A stretch of 64,000 bases of DNA. It comes from Aureispira anguillae. Lineage in GTDB: Bacteria > Bacteroidota > Bacteroidia > Chitinophagales > Saprospiraceae. The stretch lies in contig NZ_AP026867.1 in assembly GCF_026000115.1 (NCBI RefSeq), positions 3,901,716 through 3,965,715 of the forward strand. Direction: 5' to 3'. Position numbers and translations under genes: made by a program. This document shows positions 1 through 9,469 of this stretch, one piece after another (position 1 is the stretch's first letter; the number at the start of each line of letters is the position of its first letter). Below the pieces are notes generated by a model. That model was not told the origin of the DNA. It did no database searches and saw only the letters and a program-made list of their open reading frames with translations.

Positions 1-213
1 AGCATTATGAATGGTTATAGGCACATAAGTTGTCGTTCTAGAAGCCATCAAACCAGCCACTTCTTGTCTAGAATACAACTGGCGATTGTTCATTAAATGT
101 TGCTTAATCATTGCTCCTTCCGCAAGCCCTACCCCACATTTAAATTGTTCCTGCGCTTGCAAAAACATGGTACACAAAAGGGCAATGGCACATGATATGA
201 GTACTTTTTTCAT
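1..213 (-). CDS. M43-type secreted metalloprotease, N-terminal fragment (cut by window edge)
   Basis: Only the first 71 codons lie in the window. The start is the ATG at 213, which gives a signal peptide (MKKVLISCAIALL... ending FLQAQ). The mature start, with a Cys-Gly pair, a 'MNNRQLYSRQEV' segment and a 'TYVPITIHN' strand, matches residue by residue the N-terminus of the complete M43-like protease at 644..2209 on the same strand. It is therefore a paralogue, with the catalytic domain outside the window. The activity is inferred only from that paralogue. It lies downstream of the paralogue in the same direction, but a hairpin with a T-run at 572..606 separates them. Confidence 0.7.
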   Translation of the reverse strand, partial: MKKVLISCAIALLCTMFLQAQEQFKCGVGLAEGAMIKQHLMNNRQLYSRQEVAGLMASRTTTYVPITIHNA

Positions 214-643
214 ACTGTTTTGTTTTGAATTTTGGTAATGGTCTATACATCATAACCTTACTGTTCCGACTGAATAAGAAAAAGAGTTGTTGTTTTTATC
301 AATAGTTTTAAGTTGTATATTTCAAAAAAACATACAACTATTCTATTTTAATATTTTCCTTATACTACTGAGGGACAACCAATTAAGAGTTATAAATATA
401 CTAAATAGCTCAAGATTAAGAAAAAAAGAGCATTCTTTTTCATCTAAAGTGAAAAAATATAGACTTCGTGAGGGATAAAATTGATGTGGAATACCTACCA
501 AAAATAAGTAATTCTAAGAGAGCATGCAAGTAATTGGCTTGTTTTGACAAAAGTTATTTGATTTCTTTTACAAAAAAAGAGGATACCCTTCTTTGAGGCA
601 TCCTCTAATTTATGCGTTTCTGCAATAGCTATTTTGTCAACGG
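214..643. other. Intergenic region between two M43-like protease genes
   Basis: About 430 bases between two genes that are both read on the minus strand. Apart from the minus-strand terminator at 572..606 I see no feature. A 63-codon open frame on the plus strand at 287..478 starts with TTG, has no recognisable content and lies in very AT-rich sequence, so I do not call it a gene. No clear TAnnTTTG promoter was found for the gene starting at 213. Confidence 0.5.
572..606 (-). terminator. Rho-independent terminator of the M43-like protease gene
   Basis: Read on the minus strand, a stem AGAGGAT/ATCCTCT (578-584 with 600-606, extendable past one mismatch) is followed directly by a run of T (complement of the seven A at 572-578). 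It lies about 40 bases past the stop codon at 644. Confidence 0.7.
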
Positions 644-2209
644 CTATCGTTGTAATATTATTTTTTGTTGTAACTGTCCTCTTTCTGTGAATAAAACGGC
701 AATATACATTCCATTTGCTAAGCCATCAGCGGGCAACTGAACCAAGCTCTCGCCCTCATTAATTAGTTGCTTCGTCAAATCCAACGCTATTCTACCATCC
801 ATTCCATAAATTCTAATTGATCCAATCACCTCCTCTGCTGAGTAAATAGACAAAGGAATAAAAGAAGTAGTAATTGGATTTGAATTTACAGTAAATGTCA
901 TTTGCTTTTCAATTGGCAAGTCTTTTAGGTTGGTTGCAACAGAAGTTACTGCCTCAAAAGCAGAATAACTAGAAACGGTAGCACAAGTAGATACCGAATT
1001 TAGCGCTTTTACACGCCAAGCATAACGGCTACCAACCACCAAATCATCTGTTGGCAAATCAAAATAAGGATTCGCAGAATAAATAATTCCCTGATGAATA
1101 GGGCTATTGGTATTGGGTACCCACAAACCAAAAAACTGCATGGTATAAACCTCTAAATAATACATTGTTGCCCCTGTTACAGGCGTCCATTCTAAACGCA
1201 CGGTGCTATTATTGATGTCTCCCAATTGTCCATTGTTTAGGGGAGAAACTGCTGTAGGTATCCCTGTTACTGTTGCCGTATTGGTGGGCGTATTGGTTAC
1301 CCAAGTACGACTTGCAATGTCCATTGCAATAGCATTCTTTTGTTCTGTCGAAAAATTAGTTACACAAGCATCAAAAGCATAAGACATAATATTCGATTCA
1401 TCTGGATCGATTGCATTCCCATTAGGATCACTAACCGTTGGGATATAAGGGCAGTTTTTTCGATCAGAATAATAATCGGCTGGCGTATCGCAAAACTTGT
1501 CAGCAGTTGTATGGCAATTCGCCAAAGGTCCTGTGCGATCAGCACGTTCTATCCAAGAAAATTGTGGCACATTCTGTCCCCCATAAAGTGCTTCAACATC
1601 CTTGTTTTCCCATCCATAAAAGGTATGAGGCAGCGTAAAAAAGTGCCCAATTTCGTGCGCTTCTGTTTTAGCTTCACTGGTCAACATTTGCTTGAGTAAA
1701 AAAACAAAGTCACCAAACCCATCGTACCAACTCGCTACAGGGTTATTAATAGAAGACCCAATAATTAGATTCAAGGTATTTGGCACTCGATAAGTCAACA
1801 TATGCCCACGAGCCGTTGGAGTTCCTGCATTGTTATAAATATAGGTACTCTCTCGATTTCGAATCGTTCCATGAATAAAAAACTGTACATTCTGATCTGC
1901 GTAAATTGCATTTAGACCACATAAAAAACCTAATATAGTCTGTTCACTGGTTCGACCTATTCCACTCGTATCTGCTACATTAGTGATGGTTAACGGAATG
2001 TAAGTTATACTGCGCTTACTGGTTAGGTCTTGCACTTCCTGCCTAGTAAACAACTGGCGATTGTCCATTAAACGTTGCTCTATTAGAGCTGCTGTCTGTG
2101 GATTAATGCCACATTTAAAATCATTATTAGTAGGAATAGTGGGGATTTGAGCTTTAGATAAAAATGGAGTTAGTAGTGTGACGAGCAATACTAGTTTTTT
2201 CAAGTTCAT
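644..2209 (-). CDS. Secreted M43-like zinc metalloprotease with Fn3-like and T9SS sorting domains
   Basis: A 521-residue exported protease of the pappalysin-like (M43/metzincin) type. The start is the ATG at 2209, because it opens a clear signal peptide (MNLKKLVLLV... ending SKAQ); an in-frame ATG 16 codons upstream would bury it. The zinc site is HEIGHFFTLPH (H185, E186, H189, H195), with Thr where metzincins normally have Gly. A Met-turn-like NIMSYA follows about 110 residues later. From about 325 to 430 there is an Fn3-like beta domain (LEWTPVTGATMYYLEV), and the last 90 residues form a T9SS type A sorting domain (GMDGRIALDL, then GLANGMYIAVL, ending KIILQR). It is expected to cross the outer membrane by T9SS and degrade protein outside the cell or at the surface. 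A paralogue starts at 213. The family call is firm; the substrate is unknown. Confidence 0.85.
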   Translation of the reverse strand: MNLKKLVLLVTLLTPFLSKAQIPTIPTNNDFKCGINPQTAALIEQRLMDNRQLFTRQEVQDLTSKRSITYIPLTITNVADTSGIGRTSEQTILGFLCGLNAIYADQNVQFFIHGTIRNRESTYIYNNAGTPTARGHMLTYRVPNTLNLIIGSSINNPVASWYDGFGDFVFLLKQMLTSEAKTEAHEIGHFFTLPHTFYGWENKDVEALYGGQNVPQFSWIERADRTGPLANCHTTADKFCDTPADYYSDRKNCPYIPTVSDPNGNAIDPDESNIMSYAFDACVTNFSTEQKNAIAMDIASRTWVTNTPTNTATVTGIPTAVSPLNNGQLGDINNSTVRLEWTPVTGATMYYLEVYTMQFFGLWVPNTNSPIHQGIIYSANPYFDLPTDDLVVGSRYAWRVKALNSVSTCATVSSYSAFEAVTSVATNLKDLPIEKQMTFTVNSNPITTSFIPLSIYSAEEVIGSIRIYGMDGRIALDLTKQLINEGESLVQLPADGLANGMYIAVLFTERGQLQQKIILQR

Positions 2210-2453
2210 AACTGACCTTTTTCGTTGTTTTTTGTAATAGATAGAAGTTACTTGCAATTAACTTCTGTTGTAATTTATAATTTGCACGCTCGAATTTAAT
2301 CATTATAAACTCCCAACACTACATTATTCTTAATTATTTCTTTTTTTTTACAAAAGCATGTCATAAATTTTGAAAAAACAACATTAACGATATAAAAATT
2401 TACAATTCTTATTTTTTCACCAATAAAGGCTTAATCCCCTTACCCTTATTAAC

Positions 2454-3266
2454 TTATTTATTTTTATATTTTTCATAAAAGCGCCTAAACTTCTCTAAAT
2501 CGTCAACATTCATCCAATCTACCCCTTCATCCAATAATTGTTTCCAGACCAAATTATGATTGGGCATTCCCCAAAAGCGCAACTTACGTCTACTTATATG
2601 TACGCTTTTAACAATACTCCGTAGTAATTTTAATTCATCCGCAGGCATGTTCCCCCGCCCTCTCCACTTAAATAAGCTCCCATAACGAATACTAATTCGT
2701 GGAGCGATTTGAGCCGTTCTTAAACTATCTTTTAGATCTCCCAAACCTCCATCAATCAACATATAGCGTACCGAATCTTGTAACACCTCTTGGTAGGGTT
2801 TCTTACCTGACAACAAAATATCTACAACACCATAAACAACAGAGTCCTGTTGCGGATAATATTTTGTAATCAGGTGGTCATAGCGTAGGCATAAACGGCG
2901 CAACAAAGCATAACATTGAGTCGCATCCTGTTTAATGTCAATCATAAAAATTAGTCGCTGATGCTTCTCTTTAAATAATTGACCATGTGTATCTAGCCAT
3001 TGCTCCAAGGCTTTAAAATAAAGCGTTTCTATACTAGGTGCTGCACCTAAAAAAAGCCCAATATGGGCTACTTTTAGTTCTTTTCGATAAGGAAAAACAT
3101 CTATTTCCACGCTAACAAAGCCTTCCTCTAAGGCTTTAGTTAGGGGTGACCAAGGTTTTTCATAATCATTGTGAGCATGACCATTGGGCAAGGGAGTACT
3201 AAGTTGTGCTTGAAGCATTCCCCCTCCCCAATTTAATAGCAGTAGAAAAATTATTTTTTGTATCAT
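2454..3266 (-). CDS. Exported PI-PLC / glycerophosphodiester phosphodiesterase-like protein
   Basis: A 270-residue protein with a signal peptide (MIQKIIFLLLLNWGG... ending LQAQ). The mature protein begins LPNGHAHNDYE, followed by 'VSVEIDVFPYRKELKVAH', which matches the TIM-barrel entry of the PI-specific phospholipase C / glycerophosphodiester phosphodiesterase superfamily: HAHND supplies one catalytic His, EID the metal-binding acids, and VAH the second His. A strand FMIDIK lies in the middle and 'WMNVDDLEKFRRF' at the end, as expected for a GDPD-like barrel. It probably hydrolyses a phosphodiester in the periplasm; the substrate is not evident. It starts 25 bases after the stop of the TonB-dependent receptor gene, so the two are probably co-transcribed. 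Confidence 0.7.
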   Translation of the reverse strand: MIQKIIFLLLLNWGGGMLQAQLSTPLPNGHAHNDYEKPWSPLTKALEEGFVSVEIDVFPYRKELKVAHIGLFLGAAPSIETLYFKALEQWLDTHGQLFKEKHQRLIFMIDIKQDATQCYALLRRLCLRYDHLITKYYPQQDSVVYGVVDILLSGKKPYQEVLQDSVRYMLIDGGLGDLKDSLRTAQIAPRISIRYGSLFKWRGRGNMPADELKLLRSIVKSVHISRRKLRFWGMPNHNLVWKQLLDEGVDWMNVDDLEKFRRFYEKYKNK

Positions 3267-3291
3267 TGGATATAAACGTATTCATTTTTCA

Positions 3292-5790
3292 CTAAAAATG
3301 ACCTCTAAGGGTAACAATAACATTCATTCCAGGAGCAGATACTCCTGAGCCATACGGTCTATAATGCCAATCCAATAAATTTTCTAAGCCCAAATTAATA
3401 GAGAACAATTTGTGCAGCTTAAAGCTTGCATAAATGTTGATTGTAAACCATGCAGGTGTTCCTTCAGGCAAGGCTTTGTCCAAATTTTCGGCACTATCAT
3501 TAGAATAGTCGTTTAGTTCTTTGGGACCATTAAAACGAATATTAAAGCGAGTTTGGAATACTTTGCGTTTGTAGCCCAAATCAAACTGACCATAAAAAGG
3601 AGGAATATGTGCCAAAGGTTGTGGATCATTGCCTGTTTCTAATTCTCGCCCCTCTGTATAATTAACGCCCATCTTCATAAAGATATTCTCTGTAAACTCT
3701 ACCTTCAAATTCGCACTAATTCCCCAAATCGAAGCTTGCCCAGCATTAATATTAGCGTAAATATTTCGGAAAGAACCATCATAATACATAGAATCTGCAT
3801 TGTTTAAGGTAAAAGGTTCTTGTAAGATGGCATCAAATAAATGTGTATAAAAGAAGGTTGTCCCAAACCATACCTTTTTTTCCACCTGTTTTCCAATTGT
3901 TGCTTCAAAATTAAACGCTTGTTCTGGTTTTATATTAGGGTTTGGAATCGTAATGTCATCGCCTTTCGCTCTAATTTTTCCATTGTCATCAATATTAGGC
4001 GTACGAAAAGAGGTAGAAAAGGCGGTATTAAATTGAAATTGTTTGCCCATATCCCAAGCCAAAGCCAAACTCCCTGTAACAGCATGGTTGGCAGCAGTGA
4101 TATTACTATAAGGCAATTGATACAAAATCGTATCTAAAAAATTAGCAGAAATATAAGAGAAAGCATAGCGCACTCCTCCTATCAAATTTGCTTTGTTTCC
4201 TAGGTTTAATTTATAACTGGCATAAACCCCAGCCGTTGTCATAAAACTTCCTCCGTCAGGATAACGTGTTCCGATTCCTCTATTTGATAAGTTTCCAGTA
4301 AGAATGTTTTGGGTTTCAATACTAGAATTAACAATGTTGTGTGTCCCCTCTAATCCATAGAGCAATTTTGATTTTTGTCCTTCTCTTTTTCCAAACTTTT
4401 TAATAAAATCGGCATTAAAAGTCATCACATAAACATCTTCTTGTTGCACTCTACGCAAGGGGTCATCAAATTTTCTAGTGATTCGATCTTCATCTATTTT
4501 TTGAAAGGCAGCCGTTATATTGGCATTGCTAAACAACAAAATACTATCATTGTCTATCTTGGTTGTAAAAGCAGTAAACAAACGTTGCTGAGGACCATAA
4601 TACCATTCGGCAAATTTAAAGGTTTGTTCCGTTATTTGTCCATTTGCAATCGTCACATCTCCATCTGTTAATTGGTCGTATCTCGGAATGTTACTAGAAG
4701 TTGAATATTGAATATTGACCAAAAATTCCAAACCATCCTTGGGTTTAAAACGCAGTTTTTGGATGGCATCTAATTGCGAATAACGTGTTCCAACTTGCAC
4801 ATTAGGATTCTCATTAATGGCAACAATATCTGCACTATCATTTCTTGTGGCATAAAAGTATCGATTCCAATTTAGGGTCATATTGGGGCTACTTTTGAGC
4901 CGTCCTGCTCTCAAATCTTGAAATGCAGAATAGGTTATACTCGTAAAAGAGGCTATTTTTTCGCTCCCTACATTAATATCAACATGTCCCGTAGCTTCTA
5001 AGTTAGCTGTCGAAAAACGTGTATACGCATTTGCGCTTAGGGGTTTCATATCTTTAGATCGCAATCTAGGTGTTTTGGTATAATAATGCATAACGCCCCC
5101 TAAGGCATCACTACCATACATAACCGAACCAGGACCGTGATGCACCTCTACCCGTTCTATAGCTGCATTATCAATCGTAATAGCATTTTGCAGATGCCCT
5201 GCTCTATAAATTGCATTGTTCATTCGAACCCCATCAATCACTAAAAGCACTTTATTGGCTTCAAAACCTCGGATAATTGGGCTTCCTCCCCCCATTTGGC
5301 TTTTTTGAACAAAAACATTTCCGCTTTGAGCAAGTACATCAGCTGAAGTTTGAGGATTGTAAATTTCAATATCTTTTTTATCAATTAACGTGACTTGATT
5401 GGGAATTTCTGTTAAAGGAATTTTTTCATTGGTCGTTCCCTTTCCGATGACCTCTATCATCGTGATATACCCTGGTTGCAAAGTTACTTGCAAGTTATTA
5501 GCCCGAATCGTATGAATACTCAACGTCTGTTCACGATGCTGAATGCTGGCAAAGTGCATTTGATTGTCATAGCCTATATTTCTAAAGATTACCTTGCCAT
5601 CAATATCTGTTAACTGTTGGCTTGCCGAGTCAAGTTCATAGACATTATCGATCAAGTCAATTACAAAAACGGAAGCATTAATGATTGGGAAACCATCTTC
5701 ATCAACAACATAAATGGTGTCAATATATTGAGCCTTTGAAGAAAATTGGAGGGCAAAACAAACAAATAAACAAGTAAAAAATCTCAGCAT
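3292..5790 (-). CDS. TonB-dependent outer-membrane receptor, haem/haemoglobin-receptor-like
   Basis: An 832-residue TonB-dependent receptor. The ATG at 5790 is chosen because it opens a signal peptide (MLRFFTCLFVCFALQFSSKAQ); an ATG ten codons upstream does not. Domain order: a carboxypeptidase-regulatory-like beta domain (about 22-105, 'VYVVDEDGFPIINASVFV'-type start), a plug (about 115-240) with 'IIRGFEANKVLLVIDGVRMN' and 'VEVHHGPGSVMYGSDALGG', then a 22-strand-type barrel ending in Phe (VTLRGHF). The plug resembles receptors annotated as haemoglobin/transferrin/lactoferrin receptors, but ligand prediction from plug sequence is weak. It would use TonB-ExbBD energy to import a ligand across the outer membrane. 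The downstream PI-PLC/GDPD-like gene lies 25 bases away and may process a substrate linked to uptake. Confidence 0.85.
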   Translation of the reverse strand: MLRFFTCLFVCFALQFSSKAQYIDTIYVVDEDGFPIINASVFVIDLIDNVYELDSASQQLTDIDGKVIFRNIGYDNQMHFASIQHREQTLSIHTIRANNLQVTLQPGYITMIEVIGKGTTNEKIPLTEIPNQVTLIDKKDIEIYNPQTSADVLAQSGNVFVQKSQMGGGSPIIRGFEANKVLLVIDGVRMNNAIYRAGHLQNAITIDNAAIERVEVHHGPGSVMYGSDALGGVMHYYTKTPRLRSKDMKPLSANAYTRFSTANLEATGHVDINVGSEKIASFTSITYSAFQDLRAGRLKSSPNMTLNWNRYFYATRNDSADIVAINENPNVQVGTRYSQLDAIQKLRFKPKDGLEFLVNIQYSTSSNIPRYDQLTDGDVTIANGQITEQTFKFAEWYYGPQQRLFTAFTTKIDNDSILLFSNANITAAFQKIDEDRITRKFDDPLRRVQQEDVYVMTFNADFIKKFGKREGQKSKLLYGLEGTHNIVNSSIETQNILTGNLSNRGIGTRYPDGGSFMTTAGVYASYKLNLGNKANLIGGVRYAFSYISANFLDTILYQLPYSNITAANHAVTGSLALAWDMGKQFQFNTAFSTSFRTPNIDDNGKIRAKGDDITIPNPNIKPEQAFNFEATIGKQVEKKVWFGTTFFYTHLFDAILQEPFTLNNADSMYYDGSFRNIYANINAGQASIWGISANLKVEFTENIFMKMGVNYTEGRELETGNDPQPLAHIPPFYGQFDLGYKRKVFQTRFNIRFNGPKELNDYSNDSAENLDKALPEGTPAWFTINIYASFKLHKLFSINLGLENLLDWHYRPYGSGVSAPGMNVIVTLRGHF

Positions 5791-5921
5791 AATAGGTGTT
5801 GTAAACAGTTGATAACTCAATTATAAATTAACTTCATTTTGGTGCAATTGGGAAGTAATCTTTTCTTTTAATGGAAGTATTTTAACTCGAGGACCAAACA
5901 ATCCACTTAGAGTGGTGTATT

Positions 5922-7112
5922 TTATTGTTTAATTTGGGGCAATTGAATTCGGAAAGTAGTTCCCTCTCCTTCGGTGGATTGCAGCACAAAAATTTTACCA
6001 TTATGATATTTTTCAACAATTCTTTTGCACAAAGACAAACCAAGCCCCCAGCCTCGTTTTTTGGTAGAATACCCTGGTTGAAAAACGGATTTAAAATTTT
6101 TCTTTGGGATTCCTTTTCCACTATCTGAGATGTCAATATAAACAAATTGCTCATTATCTGACACATGAGCCGAAATTTGCCCTTTTCCCTCCATCGCATC
6201 TAGCGCATTTTTTAGTAGATTTTCTATCACCCAATCAAATAATAAGGGGTTAATATTAACCATTAAAGGAGGAATTTCATCCTGAATAGGAAAATCAAAG
6301 GTAATTTTTCGAGAGGCTCTTTGTTGAACATACTGAAGGTGTTTGTTCAAATTATTATAAATATTAATTGGTTCTAAATCAGGAACAGCACCAATCTTAG
6401 AGAATCGATCCGCCACTAATTTCAGCAATTCTACATCTGTGTTCATTTCATCTGCAATCATTAGCAAATTTTCATCTTCCGCATACATCATCTTAATGTT
6501 CTCTATCCACCCCATTAATGAGGTTATAGGCGTACCCAATTGATGCGCCGTTTCCTTTGCCATTCCTACCCACACCCGCTCTTGTTCGGCTTGTCGATTA
6601 AAACTAAAGGTAAAATAGGACAACATCAACAAAACGCCAAGTATTGCAAACTGAAAATAAGGAAACCATTCTAAGCTTGTAATAAGTGTAGATTGGCGAT
6701 AGAACAAATAATTCTTATAGGTAGCATCTCCGAGTACTACTGGTGTTTTATGCGTGCTTAAGTACCGAACTTCGCTATTAAAAAAAGCAGTATCCTCCTT
6801 TATATCTTTGTCGCCATAGTTCATGGCATCAATAATACGATAATGCTCGTCGGTTAGGATAATTGGTATATCCGAATTGGCTTCAATGATTTTAAAATTC
6901 AAATCAAAATCAAATACTTCCGCCTCCTCTGGAGTCGCTTCTAACATCTTTTTTTGCGCTTCAAACCACAATTCAACATTCTTTTGCTCATCCAATTTGA
7001 GTTGATAAACTACTGTGTTGGTATAAGAAATGGATGCCACTACTACGATTAAGGCAATTATAATTAAAGCAAAACGCCATTTAGGGCGTTCGTATAACTT
7101 AGGTTTTTTCAT
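5922..7112 (-). CDS. Orphan membrane sensor histidine kinase
   Basis: A 396-residue two-pass sensor kinase. TM1 is about 13-30 and TM2 about 152-171, enclosing a 120-residue periplasmic sensor region with no recognised domain. The H-box is ETAHQLGTPITSL with phospho-acceptor His190, the version common in Bacteroidota. The ATPase domain has an N-box (NLLKNALDAM), G1 (DISDSGKGIP), an F-box region and G2 (WGLGLSLCKRIVEKY). No HAMP domain is obvious. No response-regulator gene is adjacent, so the partner is elsewhere. A good minus-strand promoter lies at 7154..7184. The signal sensed is unknown. The next gene downstream, the receptor, starts 131 bases after its stop; co-transcription is possible but not shown. 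Confidence 0.9.
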   Translation of the reverse strand: MKKPKLYERPKWRFALIIIALIVVVASISYTNTVVYQLKLDEQKNVELWFEAQKKMLEATPEEAEVFDFDLNFKIIEANSDIPIILTDEHYRIIDAMNYGDKDIKEDTAFFNSEVRYLSTHKTPVVLGDATYKNYLFYRQSTLITSLEWFPYFQFAILGVLLMLSYFTFSFNRQAEQERVWVGMAKETAHQLGTPITSLMGWIENIKMMYAEDENLLMIADEMNTDVELLKLVADRFSKIGAVPDLEPINIYNNLNKHLQYVQQRASRKITFDFPIQDEIPPLMVNINPLLFDWVIENLLKNALDAMEGKGQISAHVSDNEQFVYIDISDSGKGIPKKNFKSVFQPGYSTKKRGWGLGLSLCKRIVEKYHNGKIFVLQSTEGEGTTFRIQLPQIKQ

Positions 7113-7153
7113 TGATTACATTAAAACAGGCTTGTAAGTCGTCTTATTTTTTA

Positions 7154-7184
7154 CAAAGGTAAGATTATTATCAACTAAGAAAAA
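7154..7184 (-). promoter_or_regulatory. Bacteroidota-type promoter for the sensor kinase gene
   Basis: Read on the minus strand: TTTT (7184-7181), 19 bases, then TACCTTTG (7161-7154). The -7 element fits TAnnTTTG exactly and the -33 element fits TTTG at three of four positions. It is 42 bases upstream of the ATG at 7112. Confidence 0.55.
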
Positions 7185-7247
7185 AAATAATCTGGAACTA
7201 TGCGCTAGAATAAAAGGTTGTTAGGAAAAGTACTATTGCTTCAATCA

Positions 7248-7278
7248 TTTGAATAACTTTGTTTTTTACTTATCTTTG
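7248..7278 (+). promoter_or_regulatory. Consensus Bacteroidota promoter upstream of yidC
   Basis: TTTG at 7248-7251, exactly 19 bases, then TATCTTTG at 7271-7278: a perfect fit to the TTTG-N19-TAnnTTTG promoter of the phylum's primary sigma factor. The start codon of yidC is about 60 bases downstream. Confidence 0.8.
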
Positions 7279-7339
7279 CCCTCTCAAATGCAAGAGTATA
7301 ATTTATAAGACATCATAAAGTCAGAACGCATAACTTAAA

Positions 7340-9295
7340 ATGAAATCAAACAATTCTACATTTACGGGAATTATGTTATTGATACTGTTGTGGTTAACCT
7401 ACAGCATCCTAACAGGTCCCACCGAAGAAGAAAGACAACAACAACAAGCTGCCAAACAGGCTCAAATTGATGAGCAATTACGACAAGATAGTTTAGCACA
7501 GGTTAAAGCACAGACCGCACAGGCAGCACTTGATAGTGTTCAAAACGATACAACACTTACCGCTGCACAAAAAGACAGCCTACAAATTACCATAAAACAA
7601 CAACAACTTGGGAATCAATTTGGCATTTTTACGGCTGCTGCTGCTGGAACAGATGGTCAAACGACCTTAGAAAATGACAAATTAAAAATTACGTTCAACA
7701 ATAAGGGAGGTAAAATCTCCAAAGTAGAAGTAAAAGGTTTTTTACAATACAATCAGGCAACAGAGGATCCCTACGATAAAGAGCCCTTGGTTTTGATGAA
7801 CAATCCCAACAACAAGTTTGATTATTACATTCCCTTAACGGGTACCTCTAGAGGTGATATTTCAACAGGTGATCTTTATTTTGAGCCCAAACTAGAAGGC
7901 AATACCTTGCGCCTACGTGCTTATGCCAATGATAAAAGTCAATACATTGAACAAAAATATACCATCAATGATAATTATGTAGTAGATTATCAACTTACCC
8001 TAGAAGGTATTAATGAGGTGATGCCACGCAATCAAACCATTAAATTGGATTGGTATACACATATACATAAAATTGAAAAAAATCCACATTATGAGGCAAC
8101 CATGACAACGGTTTACTTTAAATCTAAGGATGAAAGCTTCGATTATTGTGACTGTAGATCAACCAATAGTGAGCAATTAGAAAATCCTGTAGAATGGATT
8201 TCTCAATCGCAACAATTCTTTAATACAACGCTATTTTCTAAAGAAGGTACTTCTTTTAGTGCTGCCAATGTAACGGCAAAAGTGGTAGATGCAGATCAAG
8301 CACAACTCAAAGAGCTAGGTTCTCTAGTTGAGTTTGCAACTAAAGATCAAAAATCAGCAGCTTATGATATGCAATTCTACATTGGACCCAATGATTATAG
8401 TGAATTGGTTACAATGGGCAATGAATTTGAACGTATTATTCCTTTTGGATGGAGTATTTTTGGCTTTATCAGTCGTTCTTTGATTCGTCCTTTGTTTAAT
8501 TTCTTTGCGATGTTTATTTCCAACTATGGAATTATCATCTTGCTTCTAACCTTCCTTATTCGTTTAGCTTTATTCCCATTACAATACAAAATGATTCTAA
8601 ATGGGGTTAAAATGAGCGTAATGAAGCCCGAAATGGAAGCCATGAGAGCCAAACACAAAGACGATCCAGCAGGAATGCAAGCCGCTCAAATGAAAATGTA
8701 CCAAGACTATGGCTTAAATCCATTGGGGGGTTGTTTGCCCATGTTAATGACCATGCCCATCTGGATTGCACTTTATCGTTTCTTCCCTTCTTCGATTGCT
8801 TTCCGACAAAAAGGATTTTTATGGGCAGATGATTTAGTTAGCTATGACTCTATTTTTGATTTTGGGCACATTCCATTCATTTACGATATTTATGGTGATC
8901 ACGTTAGTTTATTTACTCTATTGTGGATGATTTCTATGTTTGCTTTCTTGTGGTATAACAGCAAGCAAATGGACATGACAGCAGCAGGTGGTGGAGCCAA
9001 TATGAAAATGATGAAATACATGCAATTTTCTTTCCCTGTGTTATTTTTCTTTGCCCTTAACAGTTGGGCTGCGGGTTTGACAGCCTATATGTTATTTAGT
9101 AACTTATTAAACATTGCTCAAACATTTATCACGAAAAATGTCTTAATTAACAAAGATAAATTGAGAGCAGAGTTATTACAAACCAAAGAGGACAATAAAA
9201 ACAAGCCCAAGAAAGAAGGCTTTATGGCCAAGTATCAAGAGTTGCTTGCCGAACAACAAAAAGAAATGGAACGCAAAAAGAAACAAGGAAAATAA
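7340..9295 (+). CDS. yidC: Membrane protein insertase YidC
   Basis: A 651-residue YidC/Oxa1 insertase that inserts and folds inner-membrane proteins, alone or with SecYEG. It has TM1 at about 9-24, a Gln/Ala-rich linker, the large periplasmic beta domain (about 95-360) and the conserved C-terminal TM bundle (about 366-610). Diagnostic segments are 'LLTFLIRLALFPLQYK', carrying the conserved groove Arg, and 'LGGCLPMLMTMPIWIALYRF'. The tail is strongly basic (ends MERKKKQGK), as expected for a ribosome-contacting C-terminus. Length is typical of the phylum. It stands alone, with a consensus promoter before it and a strong terminator after it. Confidence 0.97.
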   Translation: MKSNNSTFTGIMLLILLWLTYSILTGPTEEERQQQQAAKQAQIDEQLRQDSLAQVKAQTAQAALDSVQNDTTLTAAQKDSLQITIKQQQLGNQFGIFTAAAAGTDGQTTLENDKLKITFNNKGGKISKVEVKGFLQYNQATEDPYDKEPLVLMNNPNNKFDYYIPLTGTSRGDISTGDLYFEPKLEGNTLRLRAYANDKSQYIEQKYTINDNYVVDYQLTLEGINEVMPRNQTIKLDWYTHIHKIEKNPHYEATMTTVYFKSKDESFDYCDCRSTNSEQLENPVEWISQSQQFFNTTLFSKEGTSFSAANVTAKVVDADQAQLKELGSLVEFATKDQKSAAYDMQFYIGPNDYSELVTMGNEFERIIPFGWSIFGFISRSLIRPLFNFFAMFISNYGIIILLLTFLIRLALFPLQYKMILNGVKMSVMKPEMEAMRAKHKDDPAGMQAAQMKMYQDYGLNPLGGCLPMLMTMPIWIALYRFFPSSIAFRQKGFLWADDLVSYDSIFDFGHIPFIYDIYGDHVSLFTLLWMISMFAFLWYNSKQMDMTAAGGGANMKMMKYMQFSFPVLFFFALNSWAAGLTAYMLFSNLLNIAQTFITKNVLINKDKLRAELLQTKEDNKNKPKKEGFMAKYQELLAEQQKEMERKKKQGK

Positions 9296-9321
9296 ACTTG
9301 TTTTCTTATGCCTCTTCTTAG

Positions 9322-9361
9322 AACTGAGCATCCTTAAAAAAGGGATGTTCAGTTTTTTTTT
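9322..9361 (+). terminator. Rho-independent terminator after yidC
   Basis: Stem AACTGAGCATCC (9322-9333) pairs with GGATGTTCAGTT (9343-9354) with one G-T wobble, followed by an uninterrupted run of T to 9361. Confidence 0.85.
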
Positions 9362-9429
9362 GCCTATTTACATCAATTTAAAACAAGTTATAACTTATTA
9401 TAAGTCAAACTATTTAAGTTAAAAATTCT

Positions 9430-9437
9430 TATCTTTG
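9430..9437 (+). promoter_or_regulatory. Possible -7 element upstream of the first calpain-like gene
   Basis: TATCTTTG fits TAnnTTTG and lies 33 bases before the ATG at 9470. No TTTG is found 19 bases upstream (AAAC there), so only half the promoter is convincing. Confidence 0.4.
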
Positions 9438-9469
9438 AAAGAACATACACCACGATAAGAATCCCAAAA

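Noticed and set aside
287-478. 63-codon plus-strand open frame
   Set aside because: TTG start, very AT-rich, no signal or domain pattern, no promoter; typical chance frame.
5882-6199. 105-codon minus-strand frame within the sensor kinase gene
   Set aside because: Lies inside the ATPase domain coding region in another frame; a shadow of the kinase.
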